Shown here: positions 32,596 to 41,251 of the stretch, in pieces | Layout of the letters: each line of letters opens with the position of its first letter | Numbering within the stretch: position 1 is the first letter of the stretch | Assembly (NCBI GenBank): GCA_964474295.1 | Contig: CAYYRN010000013.1 | Span: 1 to 42,607, forward strand | DNA: 42,607 bases | Direction: 5' to 3' | Source: SIG575 sp964474295 | GTDB lineage: Bacteria > Bacillota > Clostridia > Oscillospirales > Acutalibacteraceae | Notes under the pieces: generated by a model | Told to the model about the DNA's origin: nothing | The model's database searches: none | What the model saw: the letters and a program-made list of their open reading frames with translations, nothing else | Program-made: the position numbers and the translations under genes

Positions 32596-34044
32596 ATGAA
32601 AAAAGTTTTTAAAAATGCAATGTCCGTTTTTCTGGCACTTGTTATGCTCCTTGGCACTTCCTTTGTCTGCTCCGCTTATGAGCTTGACAGTGAAGCCGTA
32701 AACAAGCACAAGGGTCAGTATAAAAACTATGTTCTTTTGGGCGACAGTGTTGCAAGCGGATACCGTGACGAAGTAACGGATAATGACGAAGCGTACAATG
32801 GAAAATACAATGAAACAACTTATTGGAGGGTTCCCGGCTCTTACGGCGATATTGTTGCAAGCTCGATTATAGACGACAACACTATGACCGCATTTGCAGG
32901 TCCCGGTTTCAGAACAATAGAAATCCGCTATATGCTTGAGGATGACTACGCAAAGGAATGTAAAGATGAGTATCTTTTCCATCCGAGCCACCTTTATGTG
33001 TATGAAGATTACGGATATCTTCCGGGTGACGAAAGAATCAGAAAAGCATATCAGCAGGCAGTCAAGGAAGCTGACCTGATTACTCTCGGTGTCGGAGGCA
33101 ACGATTGGGGCGCTTACCTCGGCTGGGTTGTTTCCGATGTTTTGGAAGAAGAAAATGTTGCCGATAAGTATATGAAAAAGGTGCAGGAAATAATCGAAAA
33201 AGGCGAAATCGATTTGGCTGATTTTGAAAAGCTGGTTGAAGTTGCTCATATCGCCGGCGCACTCCCCGCACTTGCCGAAGCAATACCCGAAGCACTTAAT
33301 TACGGACTCGGAAATTTCTATAACAATTGGGACGAGGTAATAAAGGATATTTATTCTTACAATCCCGATGTAACCTTGATGGTTCTCGGTATGAGCGATA
33401 ACAGCCTTAAAGGAAAATATTTCGATTACGACGGCGTTGTCGGTGAGCAAATCCAAACAGAGGAACAAAGCGAGGCTGTAAAGCAGCTTGTAAGCACGGT
33501 TGTTGAGTTTATTATGTCAGTCGGCAACAAGCCTATGATTGAGGGTGCCAAAAAGTTCGGCTACGCCTATGTTGACACTACCGGTACAACTTATGTTGAA
33601 AGCCACCCGGACGGCGGCGGTCATGCTTTTATTGCAAACCAAATTATTAAAGCTCTTCCCGACCCCGATATTTCAACAAAGTACGAAGATGTCAAACCCG
33701 GTCACAGTTGTTACACTTCTATTGAATATGTTTTGCTCAACGGTATAATGAGCGAAACATCCGAAACAACCTTCAGCCCTGATGATGCTATCACCAAAGG
33801 GCAGCTTGCCGAGGCTTTTAATGCAATTAACGGCACGTCAAATGACGCTTCCGACAAAGAAACGGCTTCTGTTTTGAAATTTGCATTTGAAATTTTAAAA
33901 AGTGCAACACAAAAAGGTATTTCGGGATTCTTTAAAGGTGCAAAGCTTTCGTTTGAAATTTTGTCAGATAAAAACTTTAATTTGTTTTCAACGGTAACAA
34001 GAGGTGAAAGTGCAAAATATCTTAAAGAGCTTTGCGAATTATAA
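32596..34044 (+). CDS. Secreted SGNH/GDSL hydrolase with SLH-like C-terminus
   Basis: A 482-residue exported esterase-like protein. The signal peptide is MKKVFKNAMS plus a hydrophobic stretch ending near VCSAYE. SGNH blocks: GDS with Ser51 (LLGDSVASGY), GGND at ~168-171, and the terminal HPDGGGHAF with the catalytic Asp/His (337-343). A long helical insert lies between blocks III and V. From ~365, the segment YEDVKPGHSCYTSIEYVLLNGI and FSPDDAITKGQLAEAF matches one S-layer homology repeat; the remainder ends with VTRGESAKYL, like the start of a second. The substrate is unknown: lipid, carbohydrate ester or cell-wall acetyl groups are possible. TAGGAGAG precedes the ATG. Confidence 0.85.
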   Translation: MKKVFKNAMSVFLALVMLLGTSFVCSAYELDSEAVNKHKGQYKNYVLLGDSVASGYRDEVTDNDEAYNGKYNETTYWRVPGSYGDIVASSIIDDNTMTAFAGPGFRTIEIRYMLEDDYAKECKDEYLFHPSHLYVYEDYGYLPGDERIRKAYQQAVKEADLITLGVGGNDWGAYLGWVVSDVLEEENVADKYMKKVQEIIEKGEIDLADFEKLVEVAHIAGALPALAEAIPEALNYGLGNFYNNWDEVIKDIYSYNPDVTLMVLGMSDNSLKGKYFDYDGVVGEQIQTEEQSEAVKQLVSTVVEFIMSVGNKPMIEGAKKFGYAYVDTTGTTYVESHPDGGGHAFIANQIIKALPDPDISTKYEDVKPGHSCYTSIEYVLLNGIMSETSETTFSPDDAITKGQLAEAFNAINGTSNDASDKETASVLKFAFEILKSATQKGISGFFKGAKLSFEILSDKNFNLFSTVTRGESAKYLKELCEL

Positions 34045-34062
34045 TTTGAATATTTGAAATCA

Positions 34063-34097
34063 GGCACTCGTGTTTTGTAAAATGCGGGTGCTTTTTT
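34063..34097 (+). terminator. Terminator after the GDSL gene
   Basis: GGCACTCGTGTTTT and AAAATGCGGGTGCT form a long stem with three wobble pairs, followed by TTTTTT ending at 34097. Confidence 0.75.
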
Positions 34098-34187
34098 GTT
34101 ACACACGCTACGAAAAACCGATTATTGTCATAAATTCAAACGAAACGGAATATTCATTACAAAGAAATATTAAAAGGAGCTGTGTGT

Positions 34188-35723
34188 ATGGAAATAAATG
34201 TAAAAAAAGAAACATTGCATATTTGTGAATTAATGTTTGAAAACACGTCCGAACAGGCGGTGGACGGAGATATAACTCTGCCGGATTATTGCCCCGATAT
34301 AAAAAGAATTTTAAAATGTACGGTAACGCCGTGCTTGGTGTCCGAACAGTGTGTGGGTGACAGGGTGACAATTGATGCCAACGCTTTTGTTCAGGTGATT
34401 TACGTTGATGAGAGCAACGGTATTTTTTGCTATGATAAAACATTTCCGTTTTCAAAAACAGTGGAACTCGGCAAGCAGATAGATAACCCCGTTGCGGAAA
34501 TAAAGCTGAAAACAGCATACGCAAACACAAGAGCCGTTTCGCAGAGAAGAATTGATATTCACACGTCCGTTGCAATCGGCATAAGCATTTCGGGCAGAAA
34601 AGACTGCGAAGTTGTTTCCGAAGCGGAAAACTGCGGTATTCAATTGCTTAAAGATTTTGATTCGGCTTCCGACTACATAGGTCAAACGGTTAAAACTTTT
34701 ACACTTAATGAGGTTATGGAAATCGGCAAAACAAAACCGCCCGTCAGACAAATAATAAGACAAAAAGCAACACCGTATTCTGCCGAGGTTAAGGTAATTA
34801 ACAATAAATTGCTCATAAAAGGCGAGCTTAACATATCCGTTCTTTATTGTGCGGATAATGATGAGGGCAAATGCGAATTGTACGAAAATTCAATGCCGAT
34901 TAACCAAATTATCGAGCTTGACGGAATTGATGAACAATCCGATTACTGCGTAAAGCTTTCGCTGATGTCATTTAGCGTAATAACAAAAACAAATTCAAGC
35001 GGCGAAAAAAGGTTGTTGGATGTAACGGCGGGAATATGCGCTGTCATTAAAGCCGATAAAGCCGTAGAAAAGGCTTTTCCGAGCGATTGTTATTCAACCT
35101 TATATAATGTCAAAAGCGAAAAGAAGCTTATAACTTTTGAAAAAATTTGCGATAGTTTTGAAGACCTTATAATGGTAAAAAGCAGTGAAGAATTTTCAAA
35201 TGTTGCGATAAGTGAAATCGTAAACGTTTGGTGCGATGATGTTGTGACAACCTATACCTGTATAGGGGATGAACTGAAAATTATCGGCAGCACTACGGTG
35301 TCGATTCTCGGCATAGATGATTCTTCACAACCGTTTTATGCGGAAAGAACGGTAACTTTTGAAAAGGTAAAAAACATAAATGACGGTTGTAAGGATTTAA
35401 TTTGTTCTTCGGATGCGATTGTGAGTGCGGTCGGATTTGTTTTGACGGACAGCAACAGAATCGATTTGAGGGTGGAAGTAAGGCTGCAAGCTTATTTGAT
35501 GAGAAGAAATACGGCGGAAATATTGACCGATATTGTTTGCGACGATTCCGAACCGAAAAAGAATAAATATTCCGCATTGACAATATATTTTTGCGATGAC
35601 GGGGAAAAGCTTTGGAATATTGCAAGAAAGTATAATACAACGATGGATGCAATCAGGCTCGAAAATGATATAGATGAAAATTTTATTGCCGAAAAATGTA
35701 TGCTGTTAATACCGAGAGTGTGA
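34188..35723 (+). CDS. sipL: SipL-like DUF3794 / LysM spore-coat morphogenesis protein
   Basis: The 511-residue protein has repeated DUF3794 modules (the first with ITLPDYCPDIKRILKC near residue 28-43, a second from about 190, a third from about 325) and a C-terminal LysM motif (~470-511: YFCDDGEKLWNIARKYNTT, ending MLLIPRV). This length and order match SipL of Clostridioides difficile, which binds SpoIVA through its LysM domain during coat assembly; the function is carried over from that family. There is no signal peptide, as expected for a mother-cell protein. ATG 34188 follows AAGGAG (34174-34179). It stands alone between two terminators. Confidence 0.75.
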   Translation: MEINVKKETLHICELMFENTSEQAVDGDITLPDYCPDIKRILKCTVTPCLVSEQCVGDRVTIDANAFVQVIYVDESNGIFCYDKTFPFSKTVELGKQIDNPVAEIKLKTAYANTRAVSQRRIDIHTSVAIGISISGRKDCEVVSEAENCGIQLLKDFDSASDYIGQTVKTFTLNEVMEIGKTKPPVRQIIRQKATPYSAEVKVINNKLLIKGELNISVLYCADNDEGKCELYENSMPINQIIELDGIDEQSDYCVKLSLMSFSVITKTNSSGEKRLLDVTAGICAVIKADKAVEKAFPSDCYSTLYNVKSEKKLITFEKICDSFEDLIMVKSSEEFSNVAISEIVNVWCDDVVTTYTCIGDELKIIGSTTVSILGIDDSSQPFYAERTVTFEKVKNINDGCKDLICSSDAIVSAVGFVLTDSNRIDLRVEVRLQAYLMRRNTAEILTDIVCDDSEPKKNKYSALTIYFCDDGEKLWNIARKYNTTMDAIRLENDIDENFIAEKCMLLIPRV

Positions 35724-35750
35724 ATTATTTGTAAAAATAATCAAAAATCA

Positions 35751-35779
35751 TTGACATTTCTGTGTCAATTTGCTATAAT
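35751..35779 (+). promoter_or_regulatory. Promoter of the riboswitch-ATPase unit
   Basis: TTGACA (35751-35756) and TATAAT (35774-35779) are perfect consensus with a 17-base spacer; the aptamer begins about ten bases after the -10 box. Confidence 0.9.
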
Positions 35780-35788
35780 TTACTATGT

Positions 35789-35912
35789 TATAGGGGAGTA
35801 GCTTTGAAAAATTCACTGTCAACAACCGTCGTTTTTTCGGCTGGCAGATGAACCTGAAAAGGAAGCAAGACCTTTAACAGAGACATAATCGGCTCTGTTA
35901 AAGGTCTTTTTT
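35789..35912 (+). promoter_or_regulatory. yybP-ykoY (Mn2+) riboswitch with terminator
   Basis: Conserved aptamer elements are GGGGAGTAGC (35793-35802), the GTCAACAACCGTC / GGCTGGCAGATG arm, CCTGAAAAGG, and GCAAGACC. P1 pairs TATAGG (35789-35794) with CCTTTA (35871-35876). The terminator pairs AAGACCTTTAACAGAG (35867-35882) with CTCTGTTAAAGGTCTT (35893-35908) and ends in six T (35907-35912). The 3' strand of P1 is the 5' strand of the terminator, so Mn2+ binding should prevent termination and switch the gene on. Confidence 0.92.
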
Positions 35913-35963
35913 ATTCCCCTAAAATGCGGGTTATATTAATTTATTATGAAAGGACGTAAAAAA

Positions 35964-38654
35964 ATGAAGTATTATCTTCAAAACATCGGTGACGTTTTTG
36001 CGAAAATATCGTCATCTGCCGATGGACTTACAACTGCCGAAGCCCAAAAACGGCTTGAAGCAAACGGCAAGAATAAGCTTGCCGAGGGAAAGAAGGATTC
36101 GTGGATTAAAAGGTTTTTTGACCAGATGAAAGACCCCATGATAGTTATTCTTCTTGTAGCGGCGGTTATTTCCGCAATTACGGAATTTGTGGAGGCAGGC
36201 AGACCTACCGTGCCGACCGATACCATAATCATTCTTGCTGTTGTTATAATCAATGCTGTTCTCGGTGTTGTTCAGGAAAGTAAGGCAGAAGCGGCAATTG
36301 AAGCTTTGCAGGAAATGTCAGCGGCAACAACCAAAACTCTGCGTGACGGCAAAATCGTAAATGTAAAGAGCGAAGAACTTGTTGTCGGTGATATTGTCTT
36401 ACTCGAAGCAGGCGATTCCGTTCCGGCAGACTGCCGAATTATCGAATCTGCAAGTATGAAAATCGAAGAAGCCGCTTTGACGGGCGAATCCGTACCTGTC
36501 GGTAAACACAGCGACACACTTTCTGCCGGTGAAAACGGTGACGTACCGCTCGGTGACAGAAAAAATATGCTCTATATGGGCAGCACGGTTGTTTACGGAC
36601 GAGGTAAAGCCGTTGTTGTCGCAACGGGTATGGAAACCGAAATGGGTAAAATCGCAGGTGCTATTGCCGAAGCGGAAGAAGGTCTTACTCCGCTTCAAAT
36701 CAAACTTAATCAATTGTCGAAAATTCTCACATATCTTGTTGTGGGCATTTGTGTTTTCATTTTCGCTTTTGACATTGTAACTCAAATTGTAAGGGGCGGT
36801 ATTTCTTCCGTTACTTTTGATTCGATTCTTGATTTCTTTATGGTAGCGGTTTCGCTTGCCGTTGCAGCCATTCCCGAAGGCTTGGTTGCCGTTGTTACAA
36901 TCGTTCTTTCAATCGGCGTTACAAATATGTCGAAAAACAATGCGATTATCCGTAAGCTGTCGTCTGTTGAAACTCTCGGCTGCGCACAGATTATCTGCTC
37001 CGATAAAACCGGTACTCTCACTCAAAACAAAATGACTGTCGTTGACCATTACGGCGAAAACGAAGAATTTCTCGCAACTGCAATGGCTCTTTGCACCGAC
37101 GCCGAGATTGACGAAAACGGCAACGTAATCGGAGAGCCGACGGAAGCGGCACTTGTTTATTATGCCGAAAGCCTGTCGCTTAATAAAAATGACCTTAAAG
37201 CATCTTATCCGAGAATCGGTGAAGCTCCGTTTGATTCAGGCAGAAAGATGATGTCAACTGTTCACAACAACAACGGAAATATCATTCAATTCACAAAGGG
37301 CGCTCCCGATGTTATTTTGAATAAGTGCAAATATGCCGATATAGACGGACAAGTTGTTGAGTTTACGGACGAGCTTAAAGCAAAGGTTCTTGCGGATAAC
37401 AAACGAATGGCAGATAAAGCACTTCGTGTTCTTGCCTGCTCTTACAAAAAATACGATTCCGCACCTGCTTCTTTTGATGCTGCCGAGCTTGAAAACGACC
37501 TTGTTTTTATCGGTCTTACAGGTATGATAGACCCTGTTCGCCCCGAAGTTAAGGCTGCAATAGATGAATGTAGAACAGCGGGAATCACACCCATTATGAT
37601 TACGGGTGACCACAAAGACACGGCTGTGGCAATTGCAATGGAGCTTGGAATAATTCAGGATGCTTCCCACGCAATGACCGGTGCAGAGCTTTCGGAGCTT
37701 TCCGACGAAGAATTTGAGAAAAAGGTTACGGAAATTTTTGTTTATGCCCGTGTTCAGCCGGAGCATAAAACAAGAATCGTCAACGCTTGGAAGAACAAAG
37801 GATATGTCACCGCAATGACAGGTGACGGCGTTAATGATGCTCCGTCAATTAAAAGTGCCGATATCGGAATCGGTATGGGCATTACCGGCACAGATGTTAC
37901 GAAAAACGTTGCCGATATGGTTTTGGCTGACGATAACTTTGCAACAATTGTCAACGCTGTTGCTGAGGGAAGAAGAATTTACGATAACATAAGAAAAGCA
38001 ATTCAGTTCCTTCTCGGTTCAAACCTTTCTGAGGTTCTTTCGATATTCATTTCAACTCTTTTGAATTTCACAATCCTCAAAGCACCTCATTTGCTGTTTA
38101 TCAATCTCGTTACAGACTGTTTCCCCGCTTTGGCACTCGGAATGGAAAAACCCGAATCCGACATTATGTACAGAAAGCCGAGAAAAACAACTGACGGCAT
38201 CTTTTCCGGCGGACTCGGTATAGATGCTATATATCAGGGCTTGATTGTTACCGTTTTGACTATTTCCGCTTACTTTATAGGCGAATATATGCAAACCGGT
38301 GTTTGGAAATTCTACGGAATTTCACTTGTCGACGGCGGCCACGGTATGACGATGGCATTCCTTACAATGTCGATGGCTGAAATTTTCCATTCGTTCAACC
38401 TGCGTTCGCAGAGAGGTTCGGTTATCGGTATGGCAATAAAGGGAAGCCATAATATGATGTTGTATCTTTCGATGATTGCTTCGCTTATTTTAACAACCGC
38501 CGTTATCGAAATACCCTTCCTTGCAAATGCTTTCGATTTTGAAATTATCGGTTGGGCAGAATACGGCATAGCTTTGTTGCTTGCATTCTTGATAATCCCG
38601 ATTGTTGAGGTTGTCAAAGCATTCCAGCGTATGGCTGCAAAGAATAAACAATAA
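35964..38654 (+). CDS. P-type (P2A) cation ATPase, likely Mn2+/Ca2+ export
   Basis: An 896-residue pump with an N-terminal cation-ATPase domain, TGES dephosphorylation loop (EEAALTGESVP), phosphorylated Asp347 in DKTGTLT, TGDGVNDAPS hinge and about ten membrane segments. Residues that bind Ca2+ in SERCA look conserved: M4 AAIPEGL, M5 SNLSE (Asn and Glu), M6 INLVTD, and a Glu in M8 (MAEIFHSFN). By residues alone it would be called a calcium pump. The Mn2+ riboswitch in front argues that manganese is at least one physiological substrate. ATG 35964 follows AAAGGA; ATG 35946 has no ribosome binding site. Confidence 0.9.
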   Translation: MKYYLQNIGDVFAKISSSADGLTTAEAQKRLEANGKNKLAEGKKDSWIKRFFDQMKDPMIVILLVAAVISAITEFVEAGRPTVPTDTIIILAVVIINAVLGVVQESKAEAAIEALQEMSAATTKTLRDGKIVNVKSEELVVGDIVLLEAGDSVPADCRIIESASMKIEEAALTGESVPVGKHSDTLSAGENGDVPLGDRKNMLYMGSTVVYGRGKAVVVATGMETEMGKIAGAIAEAEEGLTPLQIKLNQLSKILTYLVVGICVFIFAFDIVTQIVRGGISSVTFDSILDFFMVAVSLAVAAIPEGLVAVVTIVLSIGVTNMSKNNAIIRKLSSVETLGCAQIICSDKTGTLTQNKMTVVDHYGENEEFLATAMALCTDAEIDENGNVIGEPTEAALVYYAESLSLNKNDLKASYPRIGEAPFDSGRKMMSTVHNNNGNIIQFTKGAPDVILNKCKYADIDGQVVEFTDELKAKVLADNKRMADKALRVLACSYKKYDSAPASFDAAELENDLVFIGLTGMIDPVRPEVKAAIDECRTAGITPIMITGDHKDTAVAIAMELGIIQDASHAMTGAELSELSDEEFEKKVTEIFVYARVQPEHKTRIVNAWKNKGYVTAMTGDGVNDAPSIKSADIGIGMGITGTDVTKNVADMVLADDNFATIVNAVAEGRRIYDNIRKAIQFLLGSNLSEVLSIFISTLLNFTILKAPHLLFINLVTDCFPALALGMEKPESDIMYRKPRKTTDGIFSGGLGIDAIYQGLIVTVLTISAYFIGEYMQTGVWKFYGISLVDGGHGMTMAFLTMSMAEIFHSFNLRSQRGSVIGMAIKGSHNMMLYLSMIASLILTTAVIEIPFLANAFDFEIIGWAEYGIALLLAFLIIPIVEVVKAFQRMAAKNKQ

Positions 38655-38663
38655 TTACTGAAA

Positions 38664-38703
38664 AACGGAGCTGTAGAAACGTAAGTTTTTACAGCTCTGT
38701 TTT
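38664..38703 (+). terminator. Terminator after the P-type ATPase gene
   Basis: AACGGAGCTGTAGAAAC (38664-38680) and GTTTTTACAGCTCTGTT (38685-38701) form a 17-bp stem with two wobble pairs and loop GTAA. It shares arms with the hairpin at 19645-19680. The DUF188 gene starts 16 bases later and may depend on read-through. Confidence 0.65.
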
Positions 38704-38718
38704 GAAAAAGGTGATTCT

Positions 38719-39156
38719 TTGAAATTGTTAATTGATGCCGATGCGTGTCCCGTTACAGATATCGCACTCGGTTGTGCAAAGGAATATAATATAAACGATT
38801 GTGTTTTGATATGTGATACCTCTCACTTAATTGAGAGAAAGGGTGCCAAAACGGTAATTGTATCAAAAGGCAGTGACAGTGCGGATTTTGCATTGGTAAA
38901 TTTGGTCGAAAACGGCGATGTTGTTGTAACTCAGGATTACGGACTTGCGGCAATGTGTCTTGCAAAAAATGCAAAGGTTTTAAACCAAAACGGCTTGATT
39001 TTTACAGATTATAATATCGGCACCTTGCTTGAGCAACGTCATTTGTCAAAAAAAATCAGAATGTCGGGCGGCAGAACAAAAGGCCCACCAAAACGGACAA
39101 AACAACAGGATGATGATTTTCTTGTTTCGTTAAAAAAAATACTCTCCGAGCCTTGA
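38719..39156 (+). CDS. UPF0178/DUF188 (YaiI/YqxD) family protein
   Basis: A 145-residue protein with the family N-terminus LLIDADACPVTD and VVVTQDYGLAAMCL, a PIN-like fold with conserved Asp residues (Asp6, Asp8). NQNGLIFTDYNI and the basic GGRTKGPPKRTKQQDDDF follow, as in YaiI. The function is unknown; a nuclease role is often guessed from the fold. The start is TTG 38719 behind AAAGGTGA, with no in-frame ATG near. The end of the gene overlaps the terminator stem. Confidence 0.88.
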   Translation: MKLLIDADACPVTDIALGCAKEYNINDCVLICDTSHLIERKGAKTVIVSKGSDSADFALVNLVENGDVVVTQDYGLAAMCLAKNAKVLNQNGLIFTDYNIGTLLEQRHLSKKIRMSGGRTKGPPKRTKQQDDDFLVSLKKILSEP

Positions 39157-39178
39157 TAACTCGGAGAGCGTTTTTTTT
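39142..39178. terminator. Bidirectional terminator between DUF188 and oxidoreductase genes
   Basis: CTCTCCGAG (39142-39150) pairs with CTCGGAGAG (39160-39168). TTTTTTTT (39171-39178) follows on the plus strand, and the A-run before the stem (39132-39139) gives eight T on the minus strand. The stem includes the last codons of the DUF188 gene, and the T-run overlaps the stop codon of the minus-strand gene. Confidence 0.85.
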
Positions 39179-40325
39179 ATATTTCGGGGATGTTAATTTC
39201 GATTTCTTTGCCGAGCTTTGCGGATTTGCATATGCCGTCAATAATTGCCTGATTGTAAAGAATCTGACTTGTCGGCACAGGAGCGGGTGTTCCGTTTTTG
39301 ACAGCGTCGAGGAAAGAACGGATTTTTTTGTAGAAGTTGCCTTCACCGTCATTCTTCTTTTCGGGAATTTCGGTGCAAACCTCACTTGAACCGATATTGC
39401 GGTAAATTTTAAGAGGCCCGCCGATAGAACCGTTCCAACATTCTGTTGAGGGGATTCTCAAACCTGCTTTCTTACCGAGGATAAGAGCATCGCCCGATGT
39501 ATCCATATTCATAGCCCATGAAATACGGAAGTCGAGTATAATTCCGCCCTCAAGACGAATAAATGCAGCGGCGAAGTCATCAACACCGAAAACGTCTTTA
39601 TGCTCGTAATCGTCGGCTTTTCCGAAGAAGTCGGATTTATATCCCGTAACAGTCAAGGGCTTCGGATATCCGATAGCGTTGAGGAGCATATCAAGAGAAT
39701 AGCATCCGATATCACCGAGTGCACCGATTCCTGCTGTCTTTTCTTCTATGAAAGAAGTACCGAAAGGAGTGGGGATACCTCTTCTTCTTCCGCCGCCTGT
39801 CTGAATGTAGTAAATGTCGCCAAGCTCGCCTGATTCAACGATTTCTTTAATCATTTTCATATTTTCGTCAAATCTCGGCTGGAAGCCGACCGATACGATT
39901 TTGCCGCTTTTTTTCTCGGCACGGCAAATTTCCACAGCTTCTTCGGTAGTAACGCACATCGGTTTTTCAAGCAGTACGTTAACGCCTTTTTCAAGTGCGT
40001 AAATCGTACATTCCGCATGGGTTGCGTTGTATGTGCAAACGCTTACGGCGTCAAGCTCCTCGTTGTCAAGAAGCTCTTTGTGTGAAAGGTACGTTCTTGT
40101 GCCTTTAACGTTCCATTTTTCAAGGAAAGCGTCTGCTTTTCCGGGGATGAGGTCGGCAACACCGACAAGCTCAACGTCAGGCATTTTGAGATATTCTTCG
40201 ATATGTGCGTCTGCAATCCAACCTGTGCCGATAATACCGACTTTGAGCTTATGGCTGGCATCGATTTCGTTTTTTTCGTGCTTGACTTTAAATTCGTCAA
40301 GAATATTTACTTTTTCTTCTACCAT
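39177..40325 (-). CDS. Gfo/Idh/MocA-family NAD(P)-dependent oxidoreductase
   Basis: A 382-residue sugar or inositol dehydrogenase-like enzyme. An unusual N-terminal extension of about 25 charged residues precedes the Rossmann loop LKVGIIGTGWIADAHIE (~27-43). LLEKPMCVT carries the conserved Lys of the EKP motif, and GALGDIGCYSLDMLL holds the Asp/Cys region equivalent to the GxxxDxGxH catalytic pattern, with Cys-Tyr in place of the usual terminal His. The substrate cannot be read from sequence. GCGAGGT precedes ATG 40325. It is the second gene of a minus-strand pair with the isomerase, a pairing common in sugar or inositol catabolism. Confidence 0.88.
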   Translation of the reverse strand: MVEEKVNILDEFKVKHEKNEIDASHKLKVGIIGTGWIADAHIEEYLKMPDVELVGVADLIPGKADAFLEKWNVKGTRTYLSHKELLDNEELDAVSVCTYNATHAECTIYALEKGVNVLLEKPMCVTTEEAVEICRAEKKSGKIVSVGFQPRFDENMKMIKEIVESGELGDIYYIQTGGGRRRGIPTPFGTSFIEEKTAGIGALGDIGCYSLDMLLNAIGYPKPLTVTGYKSDFFGKADDYEHKDVFGVDDFAAAFIRLEGGIILDFRISWAMNMDTSGDALILGKKAGLRIPSTECWNGSIGGPLKIYRNIGSSEVCTEIPEKKNDGEGNFYKKIRSFLDAVKNGTPAPVPTSQILYNQAIIDGICKSAKLGKEIEINIPEI

Positions 40326-40348
40326 TTTTATTACCTCGCTTTAATGTT

Positions 40349-41185
40349 TTATACAGCAAAATTATCTTTAAGATAATTACGGCTCATTTCTGCACTTTCG
40401 ATAGGTGTTTTGCCCATTGTAGCTTCGTCCTGTTCAACAACAACCCACTCTGCGCCTGCTTTTTCTGCGGCTTCGAGAATTTCTTTAAAATTCTGGCAAC
40501 CGTAGCCTACGGGTCTGAATTCAAAGGATTTTTTATCATCTTTTTCCGCTTCTTTATCGTCATCAATGCCGATAAGCTTGTAAAGGTTTCCTGCCTGTTT
40601 GCCCTCCATAACAAAGTCTTTAAGGTGAACAACAGGACTTCTTCCCGAATATTTAAGAATATATTCTGCGGGATTTTCTCCGCCGACATTTACCCAGCAG
40701 GTGTCAAGCTCTGTCTTGAAAATTTCTTCATCAACAGAAGAATAAAGCACGTCAAGACCGTAGCTGTCACCGATTTTAACAAATTCAAAATCGTGGTTGT
40801 GGTAAAGCAAAGTCATACCGAGTTCTTTTGCTCTTGCTCCTATTTTTTTAATACCTTCAATCAATTGCGGGAATTTTTCCGCACCGGGGCGAAATTCTTC
40901 CGTCATATAGGGGATAACGACAAATTTGCATCCTATTTCGGCATAATCCGAAAGAACCTTGTCGGTATCGTTAATCATATCAACATAGGGGACGTGTGCG
41001 GAAATCGGGTTTAAACCGAATTTTTCGACAAGTTTTTTTACTTCGCTTGCACTTTTGCCGAAAAGTCCCGCAAACTCAACGCCGTCATATCCCATTTCTT
41101 TAACTTTTTTAAGTGTTCCTTCAAAATCTTCAGCCATATCTTCTCTTACAGAATAAAGCTGGAGAGCAACCGGAAATTTTTTCAT
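40349..41185 (-). CDS. Sugar phosphate isomerase/epimerase (AP endonuclease 2-like TIM barrel)
   Basis: A 278-residue xylose isomerase-like TIM barrel. Signatures are VALQLYSVREDM at the start, MGYDGVEFAG, ISAHVPY, LLYHNHDFEF (metal-site His and Glu region), LDTCWVNVGG and VVHLKDF, with WVVVEQDE near the end. These place likely metal ligands at the Glu, Asp and His of the family. The physiological sugar is unknown. The stop lies 23 bases before the oxidoreductase start, so the two form an operon. The upstream ribosome binding site is weak (AGAAAGC). Confidence 0.88.
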   Translation of the reverse strand: MKKFPVALQLYSVREDMAEDFEGTLKKVKEMGYDGVEFAGLFGKSASEVKKLVEKFGLNPISAHVPYVDMINDTDKVLSDYAEIGCKFVVIPYMTEEFRPGAEKFPQLIEGIKKIGARAKELGMTLLYHNHDFEFVKIGDSYGLDVLYSSVDEEIFKTELDTCWVNVGGENPAEYILKYSGRSPVVHLKDFVMEGKQAGNLYKLIGIDDDKEAEKDDKKSFEFRPVGYGCQNFKEILEAAEKAGAEWVVVEQDEATMGKTPIESAEMSRNYLKDNFAV

Positions 41186-41251
41186 AAAAAATCATCTGCT
41201 TTCTTTCTGTTTTTATAATGATATCATATTATACGGTTCATTTCAATATGT

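Noticed and set aside
34127..34162. Possible sigma-E-type promoter (GTCATAAA ... CATTACAA) before the SipL-like gene
   Set aside because: The spacing of about 20 bases is too long for a sigma-E promoter; attractive biologically but not supported.
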